A DNA stretch of 64,000 bases. Origin: Bauldia sp. GTDB lineage: Bacteria; Pseudomonadota; Alphaproteobacteria; Rhizobiales; Kaistiaceae. Numbering within the stretch: position 1 is the first letter of the stretch; every line of letters starts with the position of its first letter. This document shows positions 8,962-16,899 of this stretch, in pieces. The notes under the pieces were generated by a model. It searched no databases. It was given only the letters and a program-made list of their open reading frames with translations, and was not told the DNA's origin. Made by a program: the position numbers and the translations under genes. The stretch spans positions 1 through 64,000 of the forward strand of contig NZ_JAGRLA010000034.1 in assembly GCF_020442045.1 (NCBI RefSeq), written 5' to 3'.

Positions 8962-9549
8962 ATGATCGGCCGATTTTTCAGGCGCGGAGGCGGTGACCCG
9001 GCCATACCAGCCGCGCTTTACGGCGCGATCGTGGCGCAGGCCCGCAATCCGGTGCTGTTCAGCGACATCGGGATCGCCGACACGGTCGACGGACGTTTCG
9101 AGTCGGTTGTCCTGCATTGCGTGCTGCTGCTGCGGCGGTTCGGCCGGGGCGACGAGGAGATGCGGTCGACGGGACAAGCGGTTTTCGACCTGTTCTGCAC
9201 CGAAATGGACCGTTCCCTGCGTGAAATGGGGGTTGGCGATCTTGCTGTGCCGAAGCGGATGCGGAAGATCGGGGAGGTCTTCTACGGACGGTCGGCGGCA
9301 TTCGATTCGGCCCTTGCGAACGAAGACGCGGACGCACTCGCGGCCTCCCTTGAACGGAACATCCCTGCCGCCGAGGGGCGGCAACTGGCGGTCGCGGCGC
9401 TTGCCTCCTATATGCTAGCGTCGGACGCGGCACTGGCGTCGGCATCCAAGCGGGAGCTGATGAAGGGCGAGGCGCCGTTTGCCGATCCCGCCGCCTTTCT
9501 TCAGGACGGAAAAGATGAAGGAAAACAAGCTGCCGGCGAAGGCGATTGA
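8962..9549 (+). CDS. Ubiquinol-cytochrome c chaperone family protein (Cbp3-like)
   Basis: A 195-residue protein of the UbcC/Cbp3 family, which in mitochondria helps assemble cytochrome b of the bc1 complex. The family pattern is visible in the central helices: VLLLRR, then FDLFCTEMDRSLREMGVGDLAVPKRMRKIGEVFYGR. ATG 8962 is preceded by GAGGAG at 8949-8954. A longer in-frame extension upstream overlaps the bamE promoter region and lacks family character. The end overlaps the next gene by 35 bases, so the two are translationally linked. The bacterial role is inferred from the family. Confidence 0.85.
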   Translation: MIGRFFRRGGGDPAIPAALYGAIVAQARNPVLFSDIGIADTVDGRFESVVLHCVLLLRRFGRGDEEMRSTGQAVFDLFCTEMDRSLREMGVGDLAVPKRMRKIGEVFYGRSAAFDSALANEDADALAASLERNIPAAEGRQLAVAALASYMLASDAALASASKRELMKGEAPFADPAAFLQDGKDEGKQAAGEGD

Positions 9550-10057
9550 CGTCGATTCGATCCCCGCTGCCGGGCATTTCGTCAGGATCGAGGCCGACGC
9601 CGGTGCGCGGGCGGCGATCGCGGCCGAATACGGGCTGGTCGGCGTGAATTCGTTCGTAGCCGACCTGGAGGTCCGTCGCCAGGCGAATGGCATCGTCGTG
9701 GTGGAGGGGCAGGTTCGCGCCGAAATCGTGCAGAATTGCGTGGTCAGCCTGGAGCCTGTCGCGCAAATGATCGACGAGCCGATCCTCATCCGCTACGTGT
9801 CCGCCGACGATGCCGCGGCGCCGAAGCCGGCGCGGCCGGGCGCGGAGATACAGGTCGATCCTGACGCCGATCCGCCGGATGTCCTGAGCGGCCGGATGAT
9901 CGACCTCGCCTCGGTTGCACTGGAGCATATGGCGCTCGCCATCGACCCTTACCCGCGGGCGCCCGGGGCCGAACTCCCGCCCGGATCCGAAGAATCGCAG
10001 GAGGAAGGCCGGGAATCGCCGTTTTCGGTGCTGGCCAAGCTGGCGCGGACAAATTAG
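9515..10057 (+). CDS. DUF177 (YceD-like) protein
   Basis: A 180-residue acidic protein of the DUF177/YceD family, linked in other bacteria and plants to 23S rRNA accumulation. Visible family features are the VVVEGQVRAEIVQNCVVSLEP strand region with one conserved cysteine (the enterobacterial members carry more) and the acidic DPDADPPDVLSGRMIDL segment before the C-terminal helix. ATG 9515 is inside the previous gene and has AGGACGGA upstream. In many bacteria this gene precedes rpmF and plsX. Here rpmF is missing from the locus and plsX follows after 140 bases. Confidence 0.85.
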   Translation: MKENKLPAKAIDVDSIPAAGHFVRIEADAGARAAIAAEYGLVGVNSFVADLEVRRQANGIVVVEGQVRAEIVQNCVVSLEPVAQMIDEPILIRYVSADDAAAPKPARPGAEIQVDPDADPPDVLSGRMIDLASVALEHMALAIDPYPRAPGAELPPGSEESQEEGRESPFSVLAKLARTN

Positions 10058-10197
10058 ACGGACAACGGAAATTATCGTGAGAAGGCAAGGCCAAGCCTTT
10101 GTCTCGTAGCTGCAAGCAGGTATGTTTGCCGTCCCGCCGTGAGCTGCCCGTCCGGCGAGGCGCGCTTGGCGCGGGGGCATTTTCGGACGTTGGTTGA

Positions 10198-11268
10198 ATG
10201 GCGGCAGAGGTAATCGTTTCGCTTGACGCCATGGGCGGAGACGCGGGCGCGAATCTGGTCATCCCCGGTGCGGCGGAGGCGTTGACCCGTCGCCCCGACA
10301 TCCGGTTCCGCCTGTACGGAGACCAGGACGTCGTCCTGCCGATCCTCGACCGCTATCCCAAGGTTCGCGACGCCTCTGAATTCGAGCATTGCGACGTCGC
10401 GGTGCGCATGGACGACAAACCGAGCCAGGCGCTGCGACAGGGCCGGCGTCGATCGAGCATGTGGCGAGCGATCGAGGCGGTGAAGAAGGGCGAGGCGGAT
10501 TTCGCGGTATCGGCCGGCAATACCGGTGCCCTGACCGCGATGGCCAAATTCTGCCTGAAGACGGCCGCGGATATCGACCGTCCCGCGATCGCCGCCCTAT
10601 GGCCGACGCTGCGCGGTGAAAGCGTCGTCCTCGACGTCGGCGGGACGATCGGGGCGGATGCCCCGCAGCTTTTCGGCTTCGCGGTAATGGGCGGTGCGAT
10701 GGCACGGGCGCTCTTCGACCTGCGGCGGCCGACGGTCGGTCTCCTCAACATCGGTGTCGAGGAAGTGAAGGGGCTCGAGCAGATTCGCGAGGCAGGGCAG
10801 TTGCTGCGCGAAGCCGACCTTCCGAATATCGCATATGCGGGCTTCGTCGAGGGCGATGATATCGGCAAGGGGACCGTCGACGTGGTGGTCACCGAGGGCT
10901 TTGCGGGCAATATCGCCCTGAAGACCGCCGAGGGAACGGCCAAGCAGATCGCCAATTACCTGCGCTCGGCCATGAGCCGCACGCTGGTCGCGCGGATCGG
11001 CTATGTCTTCGCGCGCCATGCCTTCGACCGGCTGAAGGACAAGATGGACCCGAGGCGCGGCAACGGCGGGGTGTTTCTCGGCCTGAACGGCATCGTCATC
11101 AAGAGCCACGGGGGAACGGACCCGCAAGGCTTTGCAACGGCCGTCGAACTTGGCTACAGCATGGTTCGCAATCGGCTCCTCGAAAAAATCAACAGCGATC
11201 TCAGCGTGTATCACCAGTCCCATGATCCAGCCCCTGCCGGCGAGGTCGCGGAAGCGGGTGCCGCGTGA
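10198..11268 (+). CDS. plsX: Phosphate acyltransferase PlsX
   Basis: Makes acyl-phosphate from acyl-ACP for the PlsY step of phospholipid synthesis; it is a soluble, membrane-associated enzyme. The N-terminal signature [18 protein letters not shown] is clear, as are [14 protein letters not shown] and the region [19 protein letters not shown]. At 356 residues it has normal family length. The stop overlaps the GTG start of fabH by four bases (GTGA), a typical operon junction. Confidence 0.97.
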   Translation: MAAEVIVSLDAMGGDAGANLVIPGAAEALTRRPDIRFRLYGDQDVVLPILDRYPKVRDASEFEHCDVAVRMDDKPSQALRQGRRRSSMWRAIEAVKKGEADFAVSAGNTGALTAMAKFCLKTAADIDRPAIAALWPTLRGESVVLDVGGTIGADAPQLFGFAVMGGAMARALFDLRRPTVGLLNIGVEEVKGLEQIREAGQLLREADLPNIAYAGFVEGDDIGKGTVDVVVTEGFAGNIALKTAEGTAKQIANYLRSAMSRTLVARIGYVFARHAFDRLKDKMDPRRGNGGVFLGLNGIVIKSHGGTDPQGFATAVELGYSMVRNRLLEKINSDLSVYHQSHDPAPAGEVAEAGAA

Positions 11269-12242
11269 GCGCGATCCGCTCGATCATACTGGGCTGCGGC
11301 GGTTATCTGCCCGAGCGGGTGATGACCAACGCGGAGTTGTCGCAAATGGTCGACACCTCCGACGAATGGATCACGCAGCGGACCGGGATCCGGCAGCGCC
11401 ACATCGCAGCGGATGGCGAACTGACCTCGGATATGGGCACGCGCGCCGCAAGGGCGGCGCTTGAAGCGGCGCACCTGACGCCGGCCGATATCGACCTGAT
11501 CGTCATGGCGACGGCAACGCCGGACAACACCTTTCCCGCGTCCGCGGTGACGGTCCAGAAAGCGCTCGGGATGCATCACGGGGCGGCTTTCGACGTTCAG
11601 GCGGTCTGCTCCGGTTTCCTGTATGCCCTGACGACGACCGATGCGCTGATCCGTTCCGGCCAGGCGCGACGGGCGCTGGTGATCGGGGCCGAGACCTTTT
11701 CCCGAATCCTCGACTGGACCGATCGCAGCACCTGCGTGCTGTTCGGAGACGGTGCCGGGGCGGTCGTGCTTGGCGGCGAGCCGCAGCCGGGCTGGCGTAC
11801 CGATCGGGGCGTGCTCAGCGCGCATCTGCGGTCGGACGGGCGATTCAAGGAGAAGCTCTTCGTCGACGGCGGGCCGTCGTCGACGCAGACGGTCGGCCAC
11901 CTGCGGATGGAGGGCCGCGACGTCTTCAAGCACGCGGTCACGATGATCTCGGACGTGATCTACGACGCGTTCGAGGCAACGGGATTCAGCGCCGCGGACA
12001 TCGACTGGTTCGTGCCGCATCAGGCGAACATCCGGATCATCGATGCAACCGCGAAGAAACTCGGCCTTCCGATCGAAAAGGTGATCCGCACCGTCGATCG
12101 CCACGGCAACACCTCCGCGGCCTCGATCCCGCTGGCGCTTTGGGAGGCGAGCCTCGACGGGCGGATCAAGAGGGGCGATCTCCTTCTCCTGGAATCGATG
12201 GGCGGCGGCTTCACCTGGGGTGCGGTTCTGCTGAGATGGTGA
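11265..12242 (+). CDS. fabH: 3-oxoacyl-ACP synthase III (FabH)
   Basis: Condenses acetyl-CoA with malonyl-ACP to start fatty acid synthesis. It has 325 residues and the thiolase-fold catalytic triad is complete: Cys115 in DVQAVCSGF, His252 in VPHQANIRI and Asn282 in HGNTSAAS. It starts with GTG 11265 inside the plsX stop codon. Translational coupling to plsX and the following ihfA gene is the standard alphaproteobacterial arrangement. Confidence 0.97.
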   Translation: MSAIRSIILGCGGYLPERVMTNAELSQMVDTSDEWITQRTGIRQRHIAADGELTSDMGTRAARAALEAAHLTPADIDLIVMATATPDNTFPASAVTVQKALGMHHGAAFDVQAVCSGFLYALTTTDALIRSGQARRALVIGAETFSRILDWTDRSTCVLFGDGAGAVVLGGEPQPGWRTDRGVLSAHLRSDGRFKEKLFVDGGPSSTQTVGHLRMEGRDVFKHAVTMISDVIYDAFEATGFSAADIDWFVPHQANIRIIDATAKKLGLPIEKVIRTVDRHGNTSAASIPLALWEASLDGRIKRGDLLLLESMGGGFTWGAVLLRW

Positions 12243-12372
12243 AGCCGCGCCGGTCGATCTTGTTGCAAGATCAGTTGATTCCGGCGTGGCGAGGCAATAC
12301 GGTGAATGGTGATTTCCAGCGACCGAGAAATTTCTTCTCGAAGCGGCACCTTCCAAACGGGGCGTGGAGGCC

Positions 12373-12705
12373 ATGGGCGGCAAAACGGTGACGCGTGCCG
12401 ACCTTTGCGAGGCGGTATATCGGAAAGTGGGCCTTTCGCGAACCGAGTCGGCGCAACTCGTTGAGGTTGTGCTTGACGAGATCAGCGATTGCATCATCCG
12501 TGGCGAACCGGTGAAGCTCTCCTCCTTTGGTTCTTTCATCGTCCGGAGCAAGAGCGAGCGCGTTGGCCGCAATCCGAAGACCGGTGAGGAAGTGCCGATC
12601 TCGCCGCGGCGGGTGATGGTGTTCAAGCCGAGCAATGTCCTGAAGGACAAGATCAACAGCGCCCTCATCGACGGAGGGCAGGGGACCAACCCGGGCGACG
12701 ACTAG
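12373..12705 (+). CDS. ihfA: Integration host factor alpha subunit
   Basis: A DNA-bending nucleoid protein that pairs with IhfB. The 110 residues show the DNABII fold: [30 protein letters not shown], then the DNA-contacting arm [16 protein letters not shown] and [12 protein letters not shown]. In-frame starts are GTG 12364 and ATG 12373. I prefer the ATG because homologues begin close to this methionine, although GGAGG at 12366-12370 is only two bases away. It is followed after 27 bases by its usual MerR partner gene. Confidence 0.95.
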   Translation: MGGKTVTRADLCEAVYRKVGLSRTESAQLVEVVLDEISDCIIRGEPVKLSSFGSFIVRSKSERVGRNPKTGEEVPISPRRVMVFKPSNVLKDKINSALIDGGQGTNPGDD

Positions 12706-12732
12706 CAGGCCCCGAAAGCGCGAGGATGACGG

Positions 12733-13317
12733 GTGGCGAAGAGTCCCGACGCATTCCGCACGATCAGCGAAGTCGCTGACGATCTCGACCTGCCGCAGCA
12801 TGTGCTTCGGTTCTGGGAGACGCGGTTTTCCCAGATCAAGCCGATGAAGCGCGGTGGCGGCCGGCGCTATTACCGTCCGGACGATATCGACCTGCTGCGC
12901 GGAATCCGCTTTCTCCTCTACGGCGAGGGCTACACGATCCGTGGCGTGCAGCGCATCCTCAAGGAGCAGGGCGCGCGCTTCGTGATTGCCGCCGGTCGCG
13001 GCGAATTCGAGGGCGAGGGCCTTGCGGATACGGCGGCTGCCGCCGTCGCGCAGCGCGAGGAGCAGCCCCGCCGCGGCGGGCGAAGCGAGCCGGAGCGGGT
13101 CGAGCCGACCTTTGCGGGATCGGCGCGACCCCCGGCGCAGCGTGAACATCCCCGCGCGGCCGAGCGGCCGGTCGAGCCGGAACCGGCGCCCCAGCCGCGA
13201 CAGCGCGCCCCGGCGGAGACCGCGGCTACCGGACTCTCGCCGCAGGACGTAAAAATGCTCGAAGCGACGCTCGCCGAGCTCCTCGAATGCAAGCGGCTGC
13301 TCGATCAGGCCGGATAA
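12733..13317 (+). CDS. MerR family transcriptional regulator
   Basis: A 194-residue regulator with an N-terminal winged helix-turn-helix of the MerR type (residues 10-80: [49 protein letters not shown]). A long proline/arginine/glutamate-rich linker (about 95-165) has low complexity, and the protein ends in a short helix ([10 protein letters not shown]). It has no metal-binding cysteines, so it is not a metal sensor of the classic kind. GTG 12733 starts the conserved region. This MerR gene commonly follows ihfA in alphaproteobacteria; its target is not established here. Confidence 0.9.
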   Translation: MAKSPDAFRTISEVADDLDLPQHVLRFWETRFSQIKPMKRGGGRRYYRPDDIDLLRGIRFLLYGEGYTIRGVQRILKEQGARFVIAAGRGEFEGEGLADTAAAAVAQREEQPRRGGRSEPERVEPTFAGSARPPAQREHPRAAERPVEPEPAPQPRQRAPAETAATGLSPQDVKMLEATLAELLECKRLLDQAG

Positions 13318-13381
13318 ACCGGTCCCGAAGCGGAAAAAGCGTCTTCAATCCTGCGAAAGATCATCTATAGTCCGGCCCGGC

Positions 13382-13458
<77 letters not shown>

Positions 13459-13536
13459 TTTGCCGCTGCGGTATCCCGACAAAAAATTGCGTGCCTGAGC
13501 ATCGCCCGAGTCCAGGTGGCGAGGAAGAGGTCGTCG

Positions 13537-14019
13537 ATGAGGTCATTTCCGAGAGCAGTCGCAGTCCTCGTGGGACTAGCAGCCATGGCTTCTTTCACCG
13601 TCCCTGGCACGGCGAATCCACAGAGGGTTGTCGATGACTCCGGGGCCCGCAGGTTTCTGTTCACGATGACCGCGGGCTCGGGTTCATTCGCGGAAGGCAG
13701 GCTTTCGCTCGCCGGGGTCCCGCTTGTCGTTTACTTCACCGACAGACCCTACAGGCAAGCGGGGCACATGAGCCTCCAGGATTTCATGAGTCTGTGGCAA
13801 GGGGATGCCGAAGACCTCGGCAATGATCCGCCTAACGCCGAGCTTGCCATCTACGATGCCGGTAGTGACGCTCAGTCGGTGTTGATTATCGATGAGCCGG
13901 AGATGAGCGAGGGATCCATATCGTTCCGGGTCAAGCTCCTGGACGAGACGATTCCCGCAACCTTCGGTCAGGCGACCCTGTTCATTGATGCATTTCCCTG
14001 CGCGGTGAACGGTTGTTGA
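13537..14019 (+). CDS. Hypothetical secreted protein
   Basis: A 160-residue protein with a clear signal peptide from ATG 13537: MRSFPRAV, a hydrophobic core, then cleavage probably after PGTA. GAGGAAGAGG at 13521-13530 supports this start; an in-frame GTG at 13516 adds seven residues. The mature part has repeated beta-type segments such as FLFTMTAGSGSF, PLVVYFTDRPYRQAGHM and DPPNAELAIYD, and ends with two cysteines (PCAVNGC) that could form a disulfide. I do not recognise a named domain. It follows the tRNA and stands alone on its strand. Confidence 0.7.
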   Translation: MRSFPRAVAVLVGLAAMASFTVPGTANPQRVVDDSGARRFLFTMTAGSGSFAEGRLSLAGVPLVVYFTDRPYRQAGHMSLQDFMSLWQGDAEDLGNDPPNAELAIYDAGSDAQSVLIIDEPEMSEGSISFRVKLLDETIPATFGQATLFIDAFPCAVNGC

Positions 14020-14142
14020 CATCGCGAGGGCGCCCGCCTTTCGCGATACCGTCCGGGGTTCGGCCGAGGCGCGAGAGATAGCGGCGGCTTGCCGCCCGAT
14101 TTCGGGTAGTTTCGCGCCGGGGCGCGAGACCTTTCCCGGACC

Positions 14143-14400
14143 TCAGACTTTCGTCGTGATCCAGATGGTCGGGGCGCCGACCACGCCGGCTGCCTCCGTC
14201 GCCTGTTTCAAATCAGGGCTGCTCGCAAGCGCCTTCGCTGCCTCGACGGTCGCGAAGTCGTGCGTCACGGTCACGTCGTTCGGATCATCGGCCGACTGGC
14301 AGACGGCCTCGGCGGTGACGCCACCGGCGGCTTGCGTCGGGCCGGTATTGTCGTAGCTCCCTTTCCATTTCGCGAAGTCGGAGACCGTGTGCCTAACCAA
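14143..14400 (-). CDS. Small dimeric alpha/beta-barrel-like protein
   Basis: An 85-residue cytosolic protein. The pattern LVRHTVSDFAKWKGSYD, then DDPNDVTVTHDF and EAAKALASSPDLKQA, resembles small cyclase/monooxygenase-like ferredoxin folds of the antibiotic-biosynthesis-monooxygenase superfamily. No ATG lies in frame before an upstream stop, so the start is a TTG at 14400 or CTG at 14403. Homologous proteins of this type usually begin a few residues earlier. The function is unknown. Confidence 0.6.
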   Translation of the reverse strand: MVRHTVSDFAKWKGSYDNTGPTQAAGGVTAEAVCQSADDPNDVTVTHDFATVEAAKALASSPDLKQATEAAGVVGAPTIWITTKV

Positions 14401-14575
14401 CAGGGTGGCCCTTGCAGTTCCTGCCGGTCGTTGTTTTTCGGCTATCGTGCCGGAGGAAGCCGCCTAACGTTTCGATCCGGTCGACGTGCGCAGTTTGTTA
14501 ATCCGGAACTGGAAGGATCGGCGTCCAGTGATCGAGACGGGCTTGGATGAAGGTTCACCGGGAGGTGATGGTACG

Positions 14576-14749
14576 ATGGAGAAGGTGGTTCGAACCTGTG
14601 CCAGAATGGCCAAGGACGAGGCCGGCTCGACTGCCATCGAATATGCCCTGATCGGCACGCTGGTCAGCGTCGCGATCATCGTCGGCGCCATTGCGCTCGG
14701 CGACCAGTTGGGCGTGATGTACTCGGACCTTGCCAGCAAGTTCAAGTGA
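14576..14749 (+). CDS. Flp/Fap-type pilin
   Basis: A 57-residue prepilin-like protein with GGAGGTGATGG at 14561-14571 just before ATG 14576. A short charged leader (MEKVVRTCARMAKDEAG) is followed by the type IVb signature STAIEYALIG and a hydrophobic helix. Cleavage by a prepilin peptidase is expected after Gly17, and Glu of AIEYALI is the conserved residue near the new N-terminus. Such pilins are assembled by a Tad system, but no tad/cpa genes lie nearby, so this is an isolated pilin gene. Confidence 0.85.
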   Translation: MEKVVRTCARMAKDEAGSTAIEYALIGTLVSVAIIVGAIALGDQLGVMYSDLASKFK

Positions 14750-14887
14750 TACGCTCGGAACGCTCCATCAGTTTCGCCTGCCGGCTTGCTCCGCCGGCCG
14801 GAGCGGATGCTTGTGGCCGGAGCGCCAGCGGCCATTGCCGACTTCCGTATCGCGGGAGGCACTGGATGACCATGCTCGCCGGCACTT

Positions 14888-16795
14888 CTAGCCCGCCGTC
14901 TTCAGCCGGCGCCTGAGCGCTTCGGCAATTTCGTCGAGGACGGCCGGATCGTCGATCGTCGCCGGCATGCGATAGGATTCGCCGTCGGCGATCTTGTTCA
15001 TCGTCCCTCGCAGGATCTTTCCCGATCGGGTCTTCGGCAAACGGGCGACGACGACGACGGTCTTCAGCGCCGCGACCGGACCGATCTGCTCGCGGACAAG
15101 CCCGACGACCTCTCTCTCGATTGTCGCGGGGTCGCCGTCGGTACCGGCCTTGAGCACCAGGAAGCCGAGCGGCACCTGTCCCTTGAGGCTGTCGGCGACG
15201 CCGATCACCGCGCATTCGGCGACATCGGGGTGGCTGGCGACGACCTCCTCCATGCCGCCGGTCGACAGGCGATGGCCGGCGACGTTGATGATGTCGTCGG
15301 TGCGGCCCATGATGAAGAGATAGCGGTCAGAGTCGATGTAGCCGGCATCGGCGGTCTGGTAGTAGCCCGGGAATTCGGCGAGGTAATTCGACTGGAAGCG
15401 CTCGTCGTTGTTCCACAACGTCGGGAAGGCGCCGGGCGGCAACGGGAGCTTGACGACGATGTTGCCGAGCTGGCCGCCCTCGACCGGATGGCCGGCATCG
15501 TCGAGGACCCGGATGTCATAGCCGGGCATCGCCACCGTCGGCGAACCGCGCTTCACCGGCAGCGTCTCCAGGCCGACGGGATTCGCACCGATCGCCCAGC
15601 CGGTCTCGGTCTGCCACCAGTGATCGATGACCGGGATGCCGAACTGCTCCTCGGCCCAGCGGATGGTCTCGGGGTCGGCCCGCTCGCCGGCGAGGAAGAG
15701 GGTGCGCATGCCGGAGAGGTCGTATTTGCGGATGAACCCGCCGTCCGGGTCTTCCTTCTTGATGGCGCGCAGGGCGGTCGGCGCGGTGAAGAGGGCGGCG
15801 ACGTCGTGCTCCTCGACGACCCGCCAGAAGGCGCCGGCGTCCGGCGTCCCGACCGGCTTGCCTTCATAGAGGACGGTGGTGCAGCCGTGGAGCAGGGGGC
15901 CGTAGACGATGTAGGAGTGGCCGACGACCCAGCCGATATCCGACGCCGCCCAGAAGACCTCGCCAGGCTCGATCCCGTAGACATTGGTCATCGACCAGTC
16001 GAGGGCGACCATGTGCCCGCCGTTGTCGCGGACGATACCCTTGGGTTGTCCGGTGGTGCCCGACGTGTAGAGGATGTAGAGCGGATCGGTGGCATCGACC
16101 GGCACGCAATCGTGCGAATGACCGGCGTCGCGCGCCGCCGACATCAGCTCCGCATAGTCGAGGTCGCGGCCGGGCTCGAGGTCGGCGAGATGTTGCTCGC
16201 GCTGGACCACGATGATGCGATCAGGCTTGTGCTCCGCCTGGTCGATGGCGGCGGAGGCGAGCGGCAGGTAGGCGACGGTACGGCTCGGCTCGATACCGCA
16301 GGAGGCGGTGACGATGAGCCTCGGCGTGGCATCGTCGATGCGGCTGGCGAGTTCGTGAGCCGCGAAGCCGCCGAAGACCACCGAATGGATCGCGCCGAGC
16401 CGCGCGGTGGCGAGCATCGCGACCAGCGCCTCCGGTATCATCGGCATATAGATGATGACGCGATCGCCCTTGCCGACGCCCTGGTCGGACAGCACCGCGG
16501 CGAAGGTCGAGACCTCGTCGAGAAGCTCGAGATAGCTGATCCGGCGCTTCGTCCCGGTGACGGGGCTGTCGTAAATGATCGCCGCCTGATCGCCGCGTCC
16601 GGCGGCGACGTGCCTGTCGACCGCGTTGTAGCAGGTGTTGCAGAGCGCTCCGGGAAACCAGCGGCCGTAAACTCCCTTGTCGGGATTGAAGGCGGCGCGC
16701 CATGGCACGTCCCACTCGATTGCCGTCGCGGCTTCGGCCCAGAAGCCAATCGGATCCTCCTGCCACCGGGCATAGGCTTCAGCATATTTGCCCAT
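14888..16795 (-). CDS. prpE: Propionyl-CoA synthetase (AMP-forming, PrpE-type)
   Basis: Activates propionate (and less well acetate) to the CoA thioester via an acyl-adenylate. The 635 residues show the ANL-superfamily motifs: the P-loop-like YTSGTTGQPKGIVRDNGGH, WWQTETGWAIG, GRTDDIINVAGHR, and the C-terminal RLPKTRSGKILRG whose second Lys (in SGK) is the adenylation lysine and a known acetylation target in the family. The SCGIEPSRTVAYLPL segment is typical of propionyl-CoA synthetases, not of acetyl-CoA synthetases. It lies 104 bases downstream of the transporter-kinase gene on the same strand and close to a short-chain-acyl-type regulator. That context supports a propionate role. Confidence 0.92.
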   Translation of the reverse strand: MGKYAEAYARWQEDPIGFWAEAATAIEWDVPWRAAFNPDKGVYGRWFPGALCNTCYNAVDRHVAAGRGDQAAIIYDSPVTGTKRRISYLELLDEVSTFAAVLSDQGVGKGDRVIIYMPMIPEALVAMLATARLGAIHSVVFGGFAAHELASRIDDATPRLIVTASCGIEPSRTVAYLPLASAAIDQAEHKPDRIIVVQREQHLADLEPGRDLDYAELMSAARDAGHSHDCVPVDATDPLYILYTSGTTGQPKGIVRDNGGHMVALDWSMTNVYGIEPGEVFWAASDIGWVVGHSYIVYGPLLHGCTTVLYEGKPVGTPDAGAFWRVVEEHDVAALFTAPTALRAIKKEDPDGGFIRKYDLSGMRTLFLAGERADPETIRWAEEQFGIPVIDHWWQTETGWAIGANPVGLETLPVKRGSPTVAMPGYDIRVLDDAGHPVEGGQLGNIVVKLPLPPGAFPTLWNNDERFQSNYLAEFPGYYQTADAGYIDSDRYLFIMGRTDDIINVAGHRLSTGGMEEVVASHPDVAECAVIGVADSLKGQVPLGFLVLKAGTDGDPATIEREVVGLVREQIGPVAALKTVVVVARLPKTRSGKILRGTMNKIADGESYRMPATIDDPAVLDEIAEALRRRLKTAG

Positions 16796-16899
16796 AGCCG
16801 GACCTCCCTCCTGTTTCCGTCGTCGCGTATCGCGTCATCGATCTAGTCAAGATTCCGCCGCCCGGTCATTGATCCTGCTCAGAGATCTCGTGCATCGGT

